Below, piece after piece: positions 1-8,353 of a DNA stretch of 64,000 nucleotides. The position numbers and the translations under genes are program-made. The stretch is from Streptomyces uncialis (GTDB taxonomy: Bacteria; Actinomycetota; Actinomycetes; Streptomycetales; Streptomycetaceae): positions 5,022,001-5,086,000 of the forward strand of contig NZ_CP109583.1 in the NCBI RefSeq assembly GCF_036250755.1, in the 5' to 3' direction. The number at the start of each line of letters is the position of its first letter. The first letter of the stretch is position 1. The notes beneath the pieces are model-generated. The model ran no database searches and was not told where the DNA came from. It saw nothing but the letters and a program-made list of their open reading frames with translations.

Positions 1-175
1 GATGGCGCGTGGTTGCTCGCGCAGTTCCCCGCGCCCCTTTGGGGCGCGTTCTGCTGTCTTTCGGGGCGGGGCCGGTCGGGATTCTCCGTCCTCGCTCCAA
101 CGCGCTCGGTCGGACGTCCCTCTTGTCCTGCTGAAGAGCATCGGAGTCTGCGGGCAGAGATTCCCGCCCACCCCC
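1..175. repeat. Composite intergenic repeat, copy 1
   Basis: Two parts. Bases 19-40 carry the short GC-rich word GCGCAGTTCCCCGCGCCCCT, which recurs at 8.0, 22.6-23.3 and 42.6-42.9 kb. Bases 71-175 carry a longer core that starts GCCGGTCGGGATTCTCC and ends with GGGCAGAGATTCCCGCCCAC. That core recurs at 22621-22724 on the same strand and at 42768-42870 on the opposite strand. Open frames through it are not conserved as proteins. No gene is seen before 338. Confidence 0.8.
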
Positions 176-337
176 TCCCGTAGCGGGGCGCGTGCACGAG
201 GAGGGGGGTGCAGGACAGGAGCAAGGTCGCTCAGCCGGGGGGACCGGTCACCCGGATGGGTGTTGTGGGCTGCGGGGTGGGGTGGGGCGGCGGATCGTGG
301 GGGGTGATCGTCCCCCCACCGGTGCGAGGTGTACGTG

Positions 338-952
338 ATGGACGTACCGGACGCCGCGGACGACCCGGGTTCCGGAACGGCGGAGCCGGACGGCGGTTCC
401 GGCCGTGGTCCGCGGCACCGGCGGTTCCGCGATCCGCTTCAGCGGTGGGGTGCGATCGCCGGGACGGTCACGATTCTCGTCACTCTGTACTTCCTCCTCC
501 CCAACACGGCCTTCGGGCCCGACCACCCCGCCGTGAGCTGGCTGGCGTTCATCGCCGCGCTCGTGCTGATCGCCACGCTGCTGCTCCGACATATCCGGGA
601 CGTCCTGATGGAGCGCGAGGGCACCCATCCGGCGTTCGCGATCGTCGTGCTGATGTGTATGACCGTGCTGGTCTTCGCCACGGCGTACCTCGCGCTGGCG
701 CGCAGCCCGGGGGAGTTCGAAGGGGGGCTGTACACCCGGGTGGACTCGCTGTACTTCACGGTGGTGACCCTGGCGACCGTCGGCTTCGGGGACATCACCG
801 CGCACGGGCAGGCGTCACGGGTGGTGGTGATCGTCCAGATCCTCTACACGTTCGTGTTCCTGACGGCCTCGGCCACCGCCGTGTCGACCAGGCTCCGCTC
901 CCAGCTCAGGAACCGCTCGGGCGCGAACCGTGCTGGGCGGCAAGAGCGCTGA
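338..952 (+). CDS. Two-pore-helix type potassium channel family protein
   Basis: Probable K+-selective channel in the cytoplasmic membrane. The selectivity filter TVGFGD is visible in the stretch LATVGFGDITAHGQ about three quarters along, followed by a pore-lining helix (VVVIVQILYTFVFLTASATA). Two further hydrophobic helices precede the outer helix of the pore unit (AIVVLMCMTVLVFATAYLAL), so four membrane segments are likely. The short acidic N-terminus and basic C-terminus should be cytoplasmic. I chose ATG 338 because GAGG at 326-329 lies 8 bases upstream; GTG codons at 329 and 335 are possible. The 3' end overlaps the convergent pterin dehydratase gene by 47 bases. No RCK or TrkA domain is attached. 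Confidence 0.85.
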   Translation: MDVPDAADDPGSGTAEPDGGSGRGPRHRRFRDPLQRWGAIAGTVTILVTLYFLLPNTAFGPDHPAVSWLAFIAALVLIATLLLRHIRDVLMEREGTHPAFAIVVLMCMTVLVFATAYLALARSPGEFEGGLYTRVDSLYFTVVTLATVGFGDITAHGQASRVVVIVQILYTFVFLTASATAVSTRLRSQLRNRSGANRAGRQER

Positions 953-1220
953 GTCTGGCCGCGAGCGCGGTGTCCAGCGCGGTGATGGCGCCGCCCGCGT
1001 CATGGGTGTCCAGGGCGAAGGTGATCGTGTTGTACAGGATGTGGACGGACGCGTGGTGGTTCGCCTGGTCCTCCACGGCGGCCACCGCGGCGTAGAGCGC
1101 GGGGAGGGTGGCGCGGTCCAGGGTGAAGGAGGCGTACAGCTGGCCTTCCTGCACGGACCAGTCGGACAGCTCGCCGAGGGCCTGGTCGAGCTCGGCCGGG
1201 GTCAGGGGGGTGGCGGACAT
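906..1220 (-). CDS. 4a-hydroxytetrahydrobiopterin (pterin-4a-carbinolamine) dehydratase
   Basis: Small cytosolic dehydratase of the PCD/DCoH fold, 104 residues, normal for the family. It would remove water from 4a-hydroxytetrahydropterin to recycle the cofactor of aromatic amino acid hydroxylases. The family signature is seen as EDQANHHASVHILYNTITF (residues about 49-67), with the paired histidines that bind and protonate the pterin; the usual HHP is HHA here. An N-terminal W (LSDW) and C-terminal helix (ITALDTALAARLSALA) also fit. A purine-rich AGGAG lies 12 bases before the ATG. The last 47 bases overlap the 3' end of the convergent channel gene. No pterin-dependent hydroxylase is seen nearby, so its partner is elsewhere. 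Confidence 0.85.
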   Translation of the reverse strand: MSATPLTPAELDQALGELSDWSVQEGQLYASFTLDRATLPALYAAVAAVEDQANHHASVHILYNTITFALDTHDAGGAITALDTALAARLSALAAQHGSRPSGS

Positions 1221-1403
1221 GACGTGGGATCACTCCTCGGGTACGGGGCGGGGATGGGTACGCGTCGGTTTCGGGGTGCCTGTGTGTCGGTCTGTGTGCC
1301 GGTCTGTCTGCGGGTGCGGGTGCGGGGGTGGATTTGGCTGGTGCGGGTGTCGGGTGGCGCTGTTTTTAGTACACCGCTCGACCCGCTGAGGTTCCCATTC
1401 GCG

Positions 1404-1418
1404 TTACCTCGGAGGTAA
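1404..1418. promoter_or_regulatory. Perfect inverted repeat, candidate operator
   Basis: TTACCTC-G-GAGGTAA is a perfect 7-base inverted repeat, 95 bases before the secreted-protein gene at 1513 and 184 bases upstream of the divergent dehydratase start. The form (TTAC...GTAA) is typical of small dimeric repressors. The regulator is not in the window as far as I can see. Confidence 0.45.
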
Positions 1419-1512
1419 TCGCCACGCCTGGGGCTCCCGGGACAGACTTGCGGCACCGCGGGCCCCCGCCCCGTACCGCAGGACCACCCCGCCCCCGTAC
1501 AAGGAGCACCTG

Positions 1513-2421
1513 ATGCAGCGCCCGCGCCGGACAGCAGCTGTCGTCACCACCGTCCTGACCACCGTCCTGACCGGTGCGCTCGTGGCCGGTCCGGCCGTCG
1601 CCGGACCCGCCCTCGCCACCGGCGGGACCGGGAAGGCCGCGGGGGGCGGGAAGGCAGCCGAGGTCGACATCCCCTTCGCGGATCTCAAGGTCGAGGCGAC
1701 CGGTCCGGCGAAGGTCGTCGCCGGGGATCTGGTCGAGTACGTCGTCCGGGTCACCAATCTGGAGGGGGAGGAGGTGTCCACCGAGCTGGAGTTCGAGCTG
1801 CCGAAGGGTTCGACCGGTATCACCGTCGGCTCACGTCCCGTGACGGAGCATCTGATACCCGTCGAGTCCTTCCTCCCGGGCAGTACGCGGGTGCTCAGGA
1901 TCGGGGCCAGGATCGGCGCCGGTGACGGCGGGATCAAGCTCCCCGCGAGCTTCAGGATTCCTGACCAGCCGCTCCTGAACACCTACAAGGACACCGACTG
2001 GCGGAACAACCACGCGTACGTCGACACGGTGAACGAGAAGGGCGATCCCTTCATCGGCCCGAACGCCGTACTCGGCGTCAAGGGGCAGATCCTCGCGACC
2101 TCTCCGCAGTCCAAGGTGCTCAAGCAGGTGATCACCATCAAGAACACGGGTGAGCACCGGGCCACGGAGATCGAGCTCGAAGGACGGGTGCACCGTCTCT
2201 CCGGGAAGATCCTCAAGATCGACGGCGTCGACCCCGCCCGCGGCCACCACACCGACATCGGCTTCCGCTACCGGCTCTCCCCGCTGAATCCGGGCAGGTC
2301 CCGCACGGTGATCGTCAAGACGCGGCTCACCTCGGAGACCGGCCCCGGGTCCGCGTACGGCGGCTTCTACGTGCTCGGCTCCGCGAACGGCGGGGAGCAC
2401 ACGCTCGACCTGCGCAAGTAG
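1513..2421 (+). CDS. Secreted protein with DUF11/CARDB-like beta-sandwich repeats (paralogue A)
   Basis: Exported protein of 302 residues. The first 34 residues are a signal peptide: basic start (MQRPRRT), long hydrophobic run, and AVAGPALA as a likely cleavage site. The mature part holds two beta-sandwich units of the bacterial-conflict-neutral DUF11/CARDB style, recognised by phrases such as VVAGDLVEYVVRVTNLEGEE and QVITIKNTGEHRATEIEL. The C-terminus GGFYVLGSANGGEHTLDLRK closely matches that of the next gene. Such domains usually act in extracellular adhesion or as spacers; no catalytic motif is seen. GGAG lies at 1502-1505, 7 bases before ATG 1513. It and the next gene are a tandem paralogous pair separated by a strong hairpin. 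Confidence 0.75.
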   Translation: MQRPRRTAAVVTTVLTTVLTGALVAGPAVAGPALATGGTGKAAGGGKAAEVDIPFADLKVEATGPAKVVAGDLVEYVVRVTNLEGEEVSTELEFELPKGSTGITVGSRPVTEHLIPVESFLPGSTRVLRIGARIGAGDGGIKLPASFRIPDQPLLNTYKDTDWRNNHAYVDTVNEKGDPFIGPNAVLGVKGQILATSPQSKVLKQVITIKNTGEHRATEIELEGRVHRLSGKILKIDGVDPARGHHTDIGFRYRLSPLNPGRSRTVIVKTRLTSETGPGSAYGGFYVLGSANGGEHTLDLRK

Positions 2422-2480
2422 GGCGCCCGCAAGCAGGGCGACCTTGAGCAGAGCGGCCGCGAGCAGGCGGCCCCATGACA

Positions 2481-2525
2481 GGGGGTGCGGGGAGGTGACC
2501 TCCCCAGGTGCTGCCCCGCACCCCC
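2481..2525 (+). terminator. Strong hairpin between the two secreted-protein paralogues
   Basis: GGGGGTGCGGGG at 2481-2492 pairs perfectly with CCCCGCACCCCC at 2514-2525. A nested alternative hairpin GGGGAGGT/ACCTCCCC lies inside. No U-run follows, as is usual for actinomycete terminators. Confidence 0.7.
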
Positions 2526-2675
2526 GCTCGACCCCCGCTCGTGCCCTCCGTGCCACCCCGGCCGGTACGAGCGGGGCCCACCTTTCCCGGACCCGTCACC
2601 CCGGTCGTCGCGTCCCGCGCGTGAGCCCGGCCCCGTCCGGTCCGCGACCCATATCGATCGGGGAGGAACCCGGAT

Positions 2676-3518
2676 ATGAAACGTCCTGCCGCCATCACCG
2701 CCATCACCGCCATCACCGCGCTCACCGCCGCGGCCCTCGTGCTTCCCGCCACCGCCGTCCAGGGGGACGGCACACCGGACACGGACATGAGCCTGCGCGT
2801 CACCGGCCCGGCCGGGGCCGACCCGGGGGCCATGGTCGAGTACGTGGTGACCGTCGCCAACGAGGGCCGTGAGGCGGCCCCGCTGATCGTCGGGACCACG
2901 ATGCCGAAGGGCACCACCAAGATCTCCTACGACTCCCGGCCCGTGGTGAACGGCAGGATCCTGCTGAACACCCTCGACCCGGGCGAGACCCGTACGCTGC
3001 GGATCGCCGCGCGGATCGGCAACCACAAGAACGCTCCGGTGCTGCCCGCGGTCTTCCGGGCCGGTGGAGGCGGTCCGGACCTGGTCCTCTTCAACGACAG
3101 CAACATGAGCAACAACACGGGCGAGGTCCGCACCAGGAACCTGAAGCAGGACTCGCTGAACGGTCCCGACGCCCGGCTCGGCATCACCGGCGGGATCACC
3201 GGCGACGGCACGCCGGGCAGTGAGCTCACCCAGACGGTCACCATCGGCAACACCGGTGTGCACCGGGCCACCGGCGTCTGGCTCAGGGCGGTCATGAACC
3301 CCGCGTCGGGGCCGATCACGAAGGTCACCACGGTCGAGGGCGCCACGGGATCGCACGGCACGACGGGGCTGAACTACCGGCTGCCGAACCTCGACCCCGG
3401 CAAGACCCATGTGATCACCGTGACCACGAAGGCGGCGGGCACCCACCTCGGCCCCCTGGGCGGTGACTACTACCTCGGTGGGGTCAACGGCGGGGACCAC
3501 GAGCTCGTTCTCCGTTGA
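2676..3518 (+). CDS. Secreted protein with DUF11/CARDB-like beta-sandwich repeats (paralogue B)
   Basis: Exported protein of 280 residues, paralogue of the preceding gene. The signal peptide (residues 1 to about 27) contains a tandem ITAITAITAL run encoded by a small DNA repeat. Two beta-sandwich units follow, marked by DPGAMVEYVVTVANEGREAA and LTQTVTIGNTGVHRATGV. The C-terminus YYLGGVNGGDHELVLR mirrors that of paralogue A. GGGAGGA at 2661-2667 is a strong ribosome site 8 bases before ATG 2676. A near-perfect 20-base stem after the gene should end transcription, so each paralogue is probably a single transcription unit. Function unknown; surface display or cell-wall association is an inference. 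Confidence 0.75.
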   Translation: MKRPAAITAITAITALTAAALVLPATAVQGDGTPDTDMSLRVTGPAGADPGAMVEYVVTVANEGREAAPLIVGTTMPKGTTKISYDSRPVVNGRILLNTLDPGETRTLRIAARIGNHKNAPVLPAVFRAGGGGPDLVLFNDSNMSNNTGEVRTRNLKQDSLNGPDARLGITGGITGDGTPGSELTQTVTIGNTGVHRATGVWLRAVMNPASGPITKVTTVEGATGSHGTTGLNYRLPNLDPGKTHVITVTTKAAGTHLGPLGGDYYLGGVNGGDHELVLR

Positions 3519-3557
3519 CAGGCCACCCGTGAACAGCTGACGGGCCACCCGTGAACA

Positions 3558-3604
3558 GGGGGCGCGGGCCCATGTCCTTCCCCCGGACATGGCCCCGCGC
3601 CCCC
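3558..3604 (+). terminator. Long-stem terminator
   Basis: Bases 3558-3577 and 3585-3604 form a 20-base stem with one mismatch and a 7-base loop, 40 bases after the stop codon of the preceding gene. Confidence 0.75.
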
Positions 3605-3797
3605 GCCGTCCGCCACGCGGCGGAACGGGAAGTCGCGGGTGGCCGACAGTCGCTTCCGGTGTCAGAGGGGGTACGTACTGTGGTGAGGGGTGGAGCTGTC
3701 GGCCGGTGCCGGGGCGGAGGCGGACCGGGGGAGGCGGCCGCCGGGGGTGCGCGGGGCCGGGTGCGCGGTGCCGCGTTGTCGAGGAAGGCGGGGGACG

Positions 3798-5120
3798 ATG
3801 ACGGATGCACGGGGACCGCTGCTCAACGGAGCGGACCGCTTCATGCTCAACCGGGCCCGGACACAGCGTCAGGCGACCGGCCTCGTGCTCGACTTCAGCG
3901 GACCGGCGCCGCCGACGGAGGCGCTGCGGGAGCGGCTCGCGGAGCGCGCGCCGCTGATCGGACCGCTGCGGTACATCACCCCCGCCGGGGGCGGCCCGTC
4001 CTGGCGGCGCCCGCGCTGGCGGCCGGCCGAGGGGGTGTTCGTCCCCGCACACCATCTGCGGGTGCGGGAGCACGCCGACCCGGTCGCCGCGCTGGACGAG
4101 GTCATGCGCGCGCCGCTGCCGGGCGGTGAGGTGCCCCCGTGGGATCTGTGGCTGCTGCGGTCCAGTACGGCGGCCGACCGGTTCCGGCTCTGTTTCCGGG
4201 TGCACCACGCCCTCCAGGACGGGGTGGGCGCCGCGCACAGCACGCTGGATCTGCTGGACGACCAGGGGCCGGGCGGTTCGCCCGGCCCCTGGTCGTATCC
4301 GCCGGGGCGGCCCACCGCGCGCGGGGCGCTGCGGGTGCTGGGGGACCTGGGCCGCTCGTACCGTCCGGCGGGCGGCTGGGAGGCGCTGCGGCCCCCGGTG
4401 CCGGGGCCGACCCGGATCGTCCACGCGGACGTGCCCGAGGCGCTGTTACAGGAGGCCGCGCGCGGGTGGGGCGTCAGTGTGAACGATCTGTGCCTGGCCG
4501 GGCTCGCGCGTGCCCTGCGCGGCGGATGGCCGCGTCCGGGTGCCGGTGACGGGCCGCCCGCCACCTTGCCGGTGCAGGTGCCGATGTCCCTGCGCGGGGC
4601 GGACGAGCGGTCCGCGCCCGGCAATCTGACGGCGCTGTTCCGGCTCGAACTGCCCGTCGGCGCGGACGATCTGGCGCAGGCCGTGCGGCGGGTCGGCGCG
4701 GCGACCGGCGCGTTTCGTGACACCCGGCTGCGGGATGTGGCACGGGTCGCCGCGGCGGTGTCCCCGTACGCCGTCACCGAGTGGACCGGGCACCGGCTCG
4801 CGGACCCCCGCGCGCTGCCGCTCATCGCCAGTTCGCTGACCCTGCCGGGGGTGGTGGCGGCGTTCGGGGCGCGGCTCGTGGGGGGCGCCATGTTCTACGA
4901 CCCGTGGTTCCCGCTGGGCGCGTACGTCTCGTTCACCCGTGCGGGTGGTGTGGTGCGGTGCGCGGTGGTGCACGCGCGGTCCGCGTCGGCGGTGCGGACG
5001 CTGCCGGAGCGGTGGGCGCGGGAGCTGTGCGAGTCCCTCGCGGGTGTGCCGCGTCCGCCCTGGCCGTCGCGGCCCCGGCGGGTGGTCACGCCCCGGTGGT
5101 ACGAACGGCCGTCGTCCTGA
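3798..5120 (+). CDS. Wax ester synthase / diacylglycerol O-acyltransferase (WS/DGAT) family protein
   Basis: Bifunctional acyltransferase family that esterifies fatty alcohols or diacylglycerol with acyl-CoA to make storage lipids; membrane-associated. The catalytic HHxxxDG motif is present as HHALQDG (residues about 137-143 from this start). The C-terminal half has the usual patterns PMSLRGADERSAPGNLT and LPLIASSLTLPGV. Length (440 residues) is slightly under the usual 450-470. I chose ATG 3798 (MTDARGPLLNGADRFM) because the family starts with an M-x-x-x-D region just before the LNGADRFML helix and GGGGGA precedes it; upstream in-frame codons give a low-complexity Arg/Gly leader. It stands alone with its own terminator upstream. 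Confidence 0.85.
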   Translation: MTDARGPLLNGADRFMLNRARTQRQATGLVLDFSGPAPPTEALRERLAERAPLIGPLRYITPAGGGPSWRRPRWRPAEGVFVPAHHLRVREHADPVAALDEVMRAPLPGGEVPPWDLWLLRSSTAADRFRLCFRVHHALQDGVGAAHSTLDLLDDQGPGGSPGPWSYPPGRPTARGALRVLGDLGRSYRPAGGWEALRPPVPGPTRIVHADVPEALLQEAARGWGVSVNDLCLAGLARALRGGWPRPGAGDGPPATLPVQVPMSLRGADERSAPGNLTALFRLELPVGADDLAQAVRRVGAATGAFRDTRLRDVARVAAAVSPYAVTEWTGHRLADPRALPLIASSLTLPGVVAAFGARLVGGAMFYDPWFPLGAYVSFTRAGGVVRCAVVHARSASAVRTLPERWARELCESLAGVPRPPWPSRPRRVVTPRWYERPSS

Positions 5121-5245
5121 CCGTCGCCGGGCGGTGCCGTCCACCCGGGGACGGTCACCTGTTCGGGGGTTCCGCGGTCGCCGGTTGACGGGGGGTGAGG
5201 TCTGCTGTCGGGCAGGAGCGGGGCCCGTACGGCGAGGAGATCGGT

Positions 5246-6751
5246 ATGCCCGGGGACGGCGAGGAGGACCCCGGGGCGCGACGGGCCCACGGTGCGCAGG
5301 GGGCATCCGGTGCGGAGAGGGCACCCGGTGCGGAGGGCTCGGCTGGGGTGGAGGGTTCAGCTGGGGCGGGTGGGTCACCGGCTGGGGCGGCGGGATCGGA
5401 TGGGTCCCTGGCTGGGGCTGGGGCTGGGGCTGGGGCTGGGGCTGGGACCGGAGGCGGGGGCCAGGCCGGTGGCGGGTCCGGGGTCGGGGGCGGTGGGCCT
5501 GGGGAGCGGTCGGGGGACGAGTTCGCGCTGTTGCGGGAGCGGGTCGCCGTGCTGGAGGCCGACCGGGGCGCCGGGGCGTCCCGGCACCGGGTGCGGGCGT
5601 TCTTCGCGGCGCTGCTGATCGTCGTCGGTTGCGTACTGGCGCCGCTCGCCGTCCTGGCGTCCTGGACCTCTTCCGAGGTCGGCGACACCGACCGGTACGT
5701 GGCCACCGTCGCGCCCCTCGCCTCCGACGCCGATGTCCAGGACGCGGTGGCGGACCGGGTCACCGACGCGGTGATGTCGCATCTCGACCTGAACGCGCTG
5801 CTGTCCGGGGTGGCCCCCGACCAGCGGCCCGCCCTGGAGAAGGCGCTCGGCAAGCTCGGGGACGCGCTCCAGAACGCGGTACGCGGCTTCGTGCACGACA
5901 AGGCGCGGGCCGTCGCCGGGTCCGACGCGTTCGCAACGGTGTGGACGCGGGCGAACCGGCGGGCGCACAGCGCGGTCGACAAGGCGCTGACCGGGAGCGG
6001 CGGCGGGGCCGTCCAGCTCACCGACGACGCCGTCACCATCGACCTCGGGCCCGTGGTGGACCAGGTGAAGCAGCGGCTCGTCGCCGACGGGCTGACCGTC
6101 GCCGGGCGGATTCCGGAGGTCCATACGGAGCTGGTGGTCGCCCGCTCCGAGGACATCGGGAAGATCCGCCCCGCGTTCCGGGTGCTCCAGGTCCTCGGCA
6201 ACTGGCTGCCGGTCGTCGCCGTGCTGTTCCTCGCCGTGGGTGTGCTGCTCGCCCGCGGGCGGCGCCGGGCGACGGTCGCCGCCGCGCTCGGCGCCGCCTT
6301 CGCGACGCTGCTCCTCGGCGCGGGGCTCGTCGTGTTCCGCGCGCTCTACCTCGACGCGCTGCCCCCGGGGGTGTCGCGGGGCGCCGCCGGTTCGGTGTAC
6401 GACGCGCTGACCCGGTTCCTGCGGGTCGCGGTACGGACCGTGGTGGCGGTCGGCGTGGTCGTCGCCCTCGCCGCGTGGGTGACCGGGGGCGGCCGGTGGG
6501 CCCGGCGGGTGCGGGGCGCTTGGGGCGACGGGATCGGAGCGGTACGGGGGGCCGCGGACCGCTTCGGGTTCCGCACCGGTCCGGTGGGTCCGTGGCTCGG
6601 ACGGTACGGGGTGTGGGTGGGGTGGGCGCTGGTCGCGGCGGCGGTGCTCACGCTGGTGCTGTGGTCGTACCCGACGGGGTGGGTGGTGTTCGGGCTGGCG
6701 CTGGCGCTGGTCCTCGCGCTGGCGTTGGTCACGTTTCTGGCGGGGGTCTGA
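5246..6751 (+). CDS. Multi-pass integral membrane protein with Gly/Ala-rich N-terminus
   Basis: About 501 residues, no known enzyme motif. The first 95 residues are low-complexity (Gly, Ala, Ser, Pro), partly encoded by a GGGGCT hexanucleotide run near 5410-5445. One helix follows (FFAALLIVVGCVLAPLAVLA), then a helical domain of about 190 residues likely outside the membrane (SEVGDTDRYVATVAPLASDA...), then five more hydrophobic helices at the C-terminus. This layout is a recurrent uncharacterised membrane-protein family in Streptomyces. GAGGAGA at 5234-5240 sits 5 bases before ATG 5246, which decides the start. The number of GGGGCT units could vary between strains. Confidence 0.7.
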   Translation: MPGDGEEDPGARRAHGAQGASGAERAPGAEGSAGVEGSAGAGGSPAGAAGSDGSLAGAGAGAGAGAGTGGGGQAGGGSGVGGGGPGERSGDEFALLRERVAVLEADRGAGASRHRVRAFFAALLIVVGCVLAPLAVLASWTSSEVGDTDRYVATVAPLASDADVQDAVADRVTDAVMSHLDLNALLSGVAPDQRPALEKALGKLGDALQNAVRGFVHDKARAVAGSDAFATVWTRANRRAHSAVDKALTGSGGGAVQLTDDAVTIDLGPVVDQVKQRLVADGLTVAGRIPEVHTELVVARSEDIGKIRPAFRVLQVLGNWLPVVAVLFLAVGVLLARGRRRATVAAALGAAFATLLLGAGLVVFRALYLDALPPGVSRGAAGSVYDALTRFLRVAVRTVVAVGVVVALAAWVTGGGRWARRVRGAWGDGIGAVRGAADRFGFRTGPVGPWLGRYGVWVGWALVAAAVLTLVLWSYPTGWVVFGLALALVLALALVTFLAGV

Positions 6752-6821
6752 GGGGGCTCTGGGGGGCTCTGAGGGGGCTGACGGGTGGGCTGGCGGGTGG
6801 CCCGGGTGGGGTGGCTGGGTT

Positions 6822-6926
6822 CGGCTGGGGTGGCTGGTCTGGCTGAGGTGGCTGGGTCCGGCTGAGGTGGCTGGGTCCGGCCGAGGTGGCTGGGTCCGGC
6901 TGAGGTGGCTGGGTCCGGCTGGGTTC
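6822..6926. repeat. Tandem 19-base repeat array
   Basis: Four head-to-tail copies of GCTGAGGTGGCTGGGTCCG at 6842-6917, the third with one change, flanked by degenerate copies on both sides. The unit is not a multiple of three and lies between two genes, so it is not coding. The rest of 6752-7119 shows nothing else. Confidence 0.85.
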
Positions 6927-7119
6927 GGGGTGGCCGGGGTGTTCGGTGGGGTGGGTGCGGGCCGTGTCGGCGGGCGGTCGCGGTGGTGTGCGGCGTTCAC
7001 CCGGGCGGGGGTGTCCCTGTGGCGGGGGGTGGTGGTCCGGGTGACGTTGGGACGGCGGGGCCGGAGTGGCCCGGTGCGGTGCGCGCGGTGTGCGCGGGCC
7101 GGTGAGAAAGGTGGTCCCC

Positions 7120-7746
7120 ATGAGCGACGAGACACCGCGTCCGGGCGACGGGACATCCCGTCCGGGCGGTGCGGGTCCGCGTCCGGGCGGCGAAGGCCTG
7201 CGCCCGGGTGGCGAGGGTCCGCGTCCCGGTGGTGAGGGTCCGCGTCCGGGTGGTGCGGGTCCGAACCCTCCGCCGACGGGAGGTGCGGGGGCGCCGCAGG
7301 GTGCCGGGGGCACACCGTGGGATCACGGGCGGGCTCCGGCGCCCGACGACCCGCGCAGGGAGTGGGTGCTGGGCGGGGTGCTGTTCGCGGGGGTGCTGCT
7401 GCTGTGCAACGGGGTGCTGGCGATCCTTCAGGGGATCTCCGCGATCGCCCAGGACGACGTGTACGAGTCGGTGGGCTCGTATGTGTACGACATCAATCTG
7501 ACGGGGTGGGGGTGGCTGCTGCTGGGGCTCGGGGTGCTCGCGGCGGTGACCGGGTGGGGGCTGCTGAGCAACGCGGACTGGGCGCGGATCGCCGGGATCG
7601 TGCTGGCCTCGCTGAGTCTTGTGGCGCAGTTCCTGTTCCTGCCGTACCAGCCGGTGTGGGCGGTGATCATGATCGCGATCGATGTCTTCGTGATCTGGGC
7701 GCTGGTGGCCTACCGGCCTGTCCGTGGTGGGGGGTCCCACGTGTGA
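7120..7746 (+). CDS. DUF7144-type four-helix membrane protein with Pro/Gly repeat N-terminus
   Basis: 208 residues. The first 75 are a degenerate repeat of RPGGEGP-like units encoded by near-identical 15-base DNA repeats. The rest is a compact four-helix membrane domain: LGGVLFAGVLLLCNGVLAIL, then QGISAIAQDDVYESVGSYVY, then LTGWGWLLLGLGVLAAVTGW and two more helices. The phrase GISAIAxDDVY followed by a YVYxxxLTxWGW stretch is characteristic of the small actinobacterial DUF7144 family, whose function is unknown. ATG 7120 is chosen because GAAAGG lies 8 bases upstream and an upstream in-frame ATG has no ribosome site. Confidence 0.75.
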   Translation: MSDETPRPGDGTSRPGGAGPRPGGEGLRPGGEGPRPGGEGPRPGGAGPNPPPTGGAGAPQGAGGTPWDHGRAPAPDDPRREWVLGGVLFAGVLLLCNGVLAILQGISAIAQDDVYESVGSYVYDINLTGWGWLLLGLGVLAAVTGWGLLSNADWARIAGIVLASLSLVAQFLFLPYQPVWAVIMIAIDVFVIWALVAYRPVRGGGSHV

Positions 7747-7955
7747 CGGTTCCTTCCCCTGTTCCGGGTGGTGGCGTCCCCCGTTCGGCGTGACGCCCCC
7801 TTCCCGGGTCCGGGGGACGGGGTCCCCTCGGGTCCGTGGGCCCCCCGGGTCTTGTGTGCCCGTTCCTCGCTTCGTTGGTGCGGGGCGCCTTCGCTTGCGG
7901 TTCCGAGGTTTGTCCGGCTGGACGCGTTTGTTCCCGTACGGGTCGTTCGGTGGGT

Positions 7956-8252
7956 GCGCAGTTCCTCGCGCCCCTGGATGCTGCCCCATTGCGGTCGCTC
8001 TTCGGGTGCGGGTCTGCCCTCGTTTTTGCGCAGTTCCCCGCGCCCCTGGGTTGTGCCTCTTGCGGTTCCCGTTCGGGTGCGGGTGGTGCTTGGTTCCTCG
8101 CGCCCCTGGATGCTGCCCCCGGTCGGTTGTTCTTCGGGTGCGGGGCTGCCCTCGTTTTTGCGCAGTTCCCCGCGCCCCTTTGGGGGCGCCTCTTGCGGTT
8201 CCCGTTCGGGTGCGGGTGGTGCTTGGTTGCTCGCGCAGTTCCTCGCGCCCCT
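7956..8252. repeat. Cluster of short GC-rich intergenic repeats
   Basis: Four full copies and one partial copy of GCGCAGTTCC[C/T]CGCGCCCCT at 7956, 8028, 8093 (partial), 8160 and 8233, all in the same orientation. They are separated by related words containing TTCGGGTGCGGG. The interval 7747-8353 holds no credible gene; open frames that cross it only translate the repeats. Confidence 0.8.
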
Positions 8253-8353
8253 GGGGTTCCACACCTGGGCGTGCTTGTTCCTGTGCGGGGGCGTGACCGT
8301 CGTGGCCGGCCCTGTTCTGGGGGGCTGGGGCGGAAGGGAGTTGGGTAGGGCGT

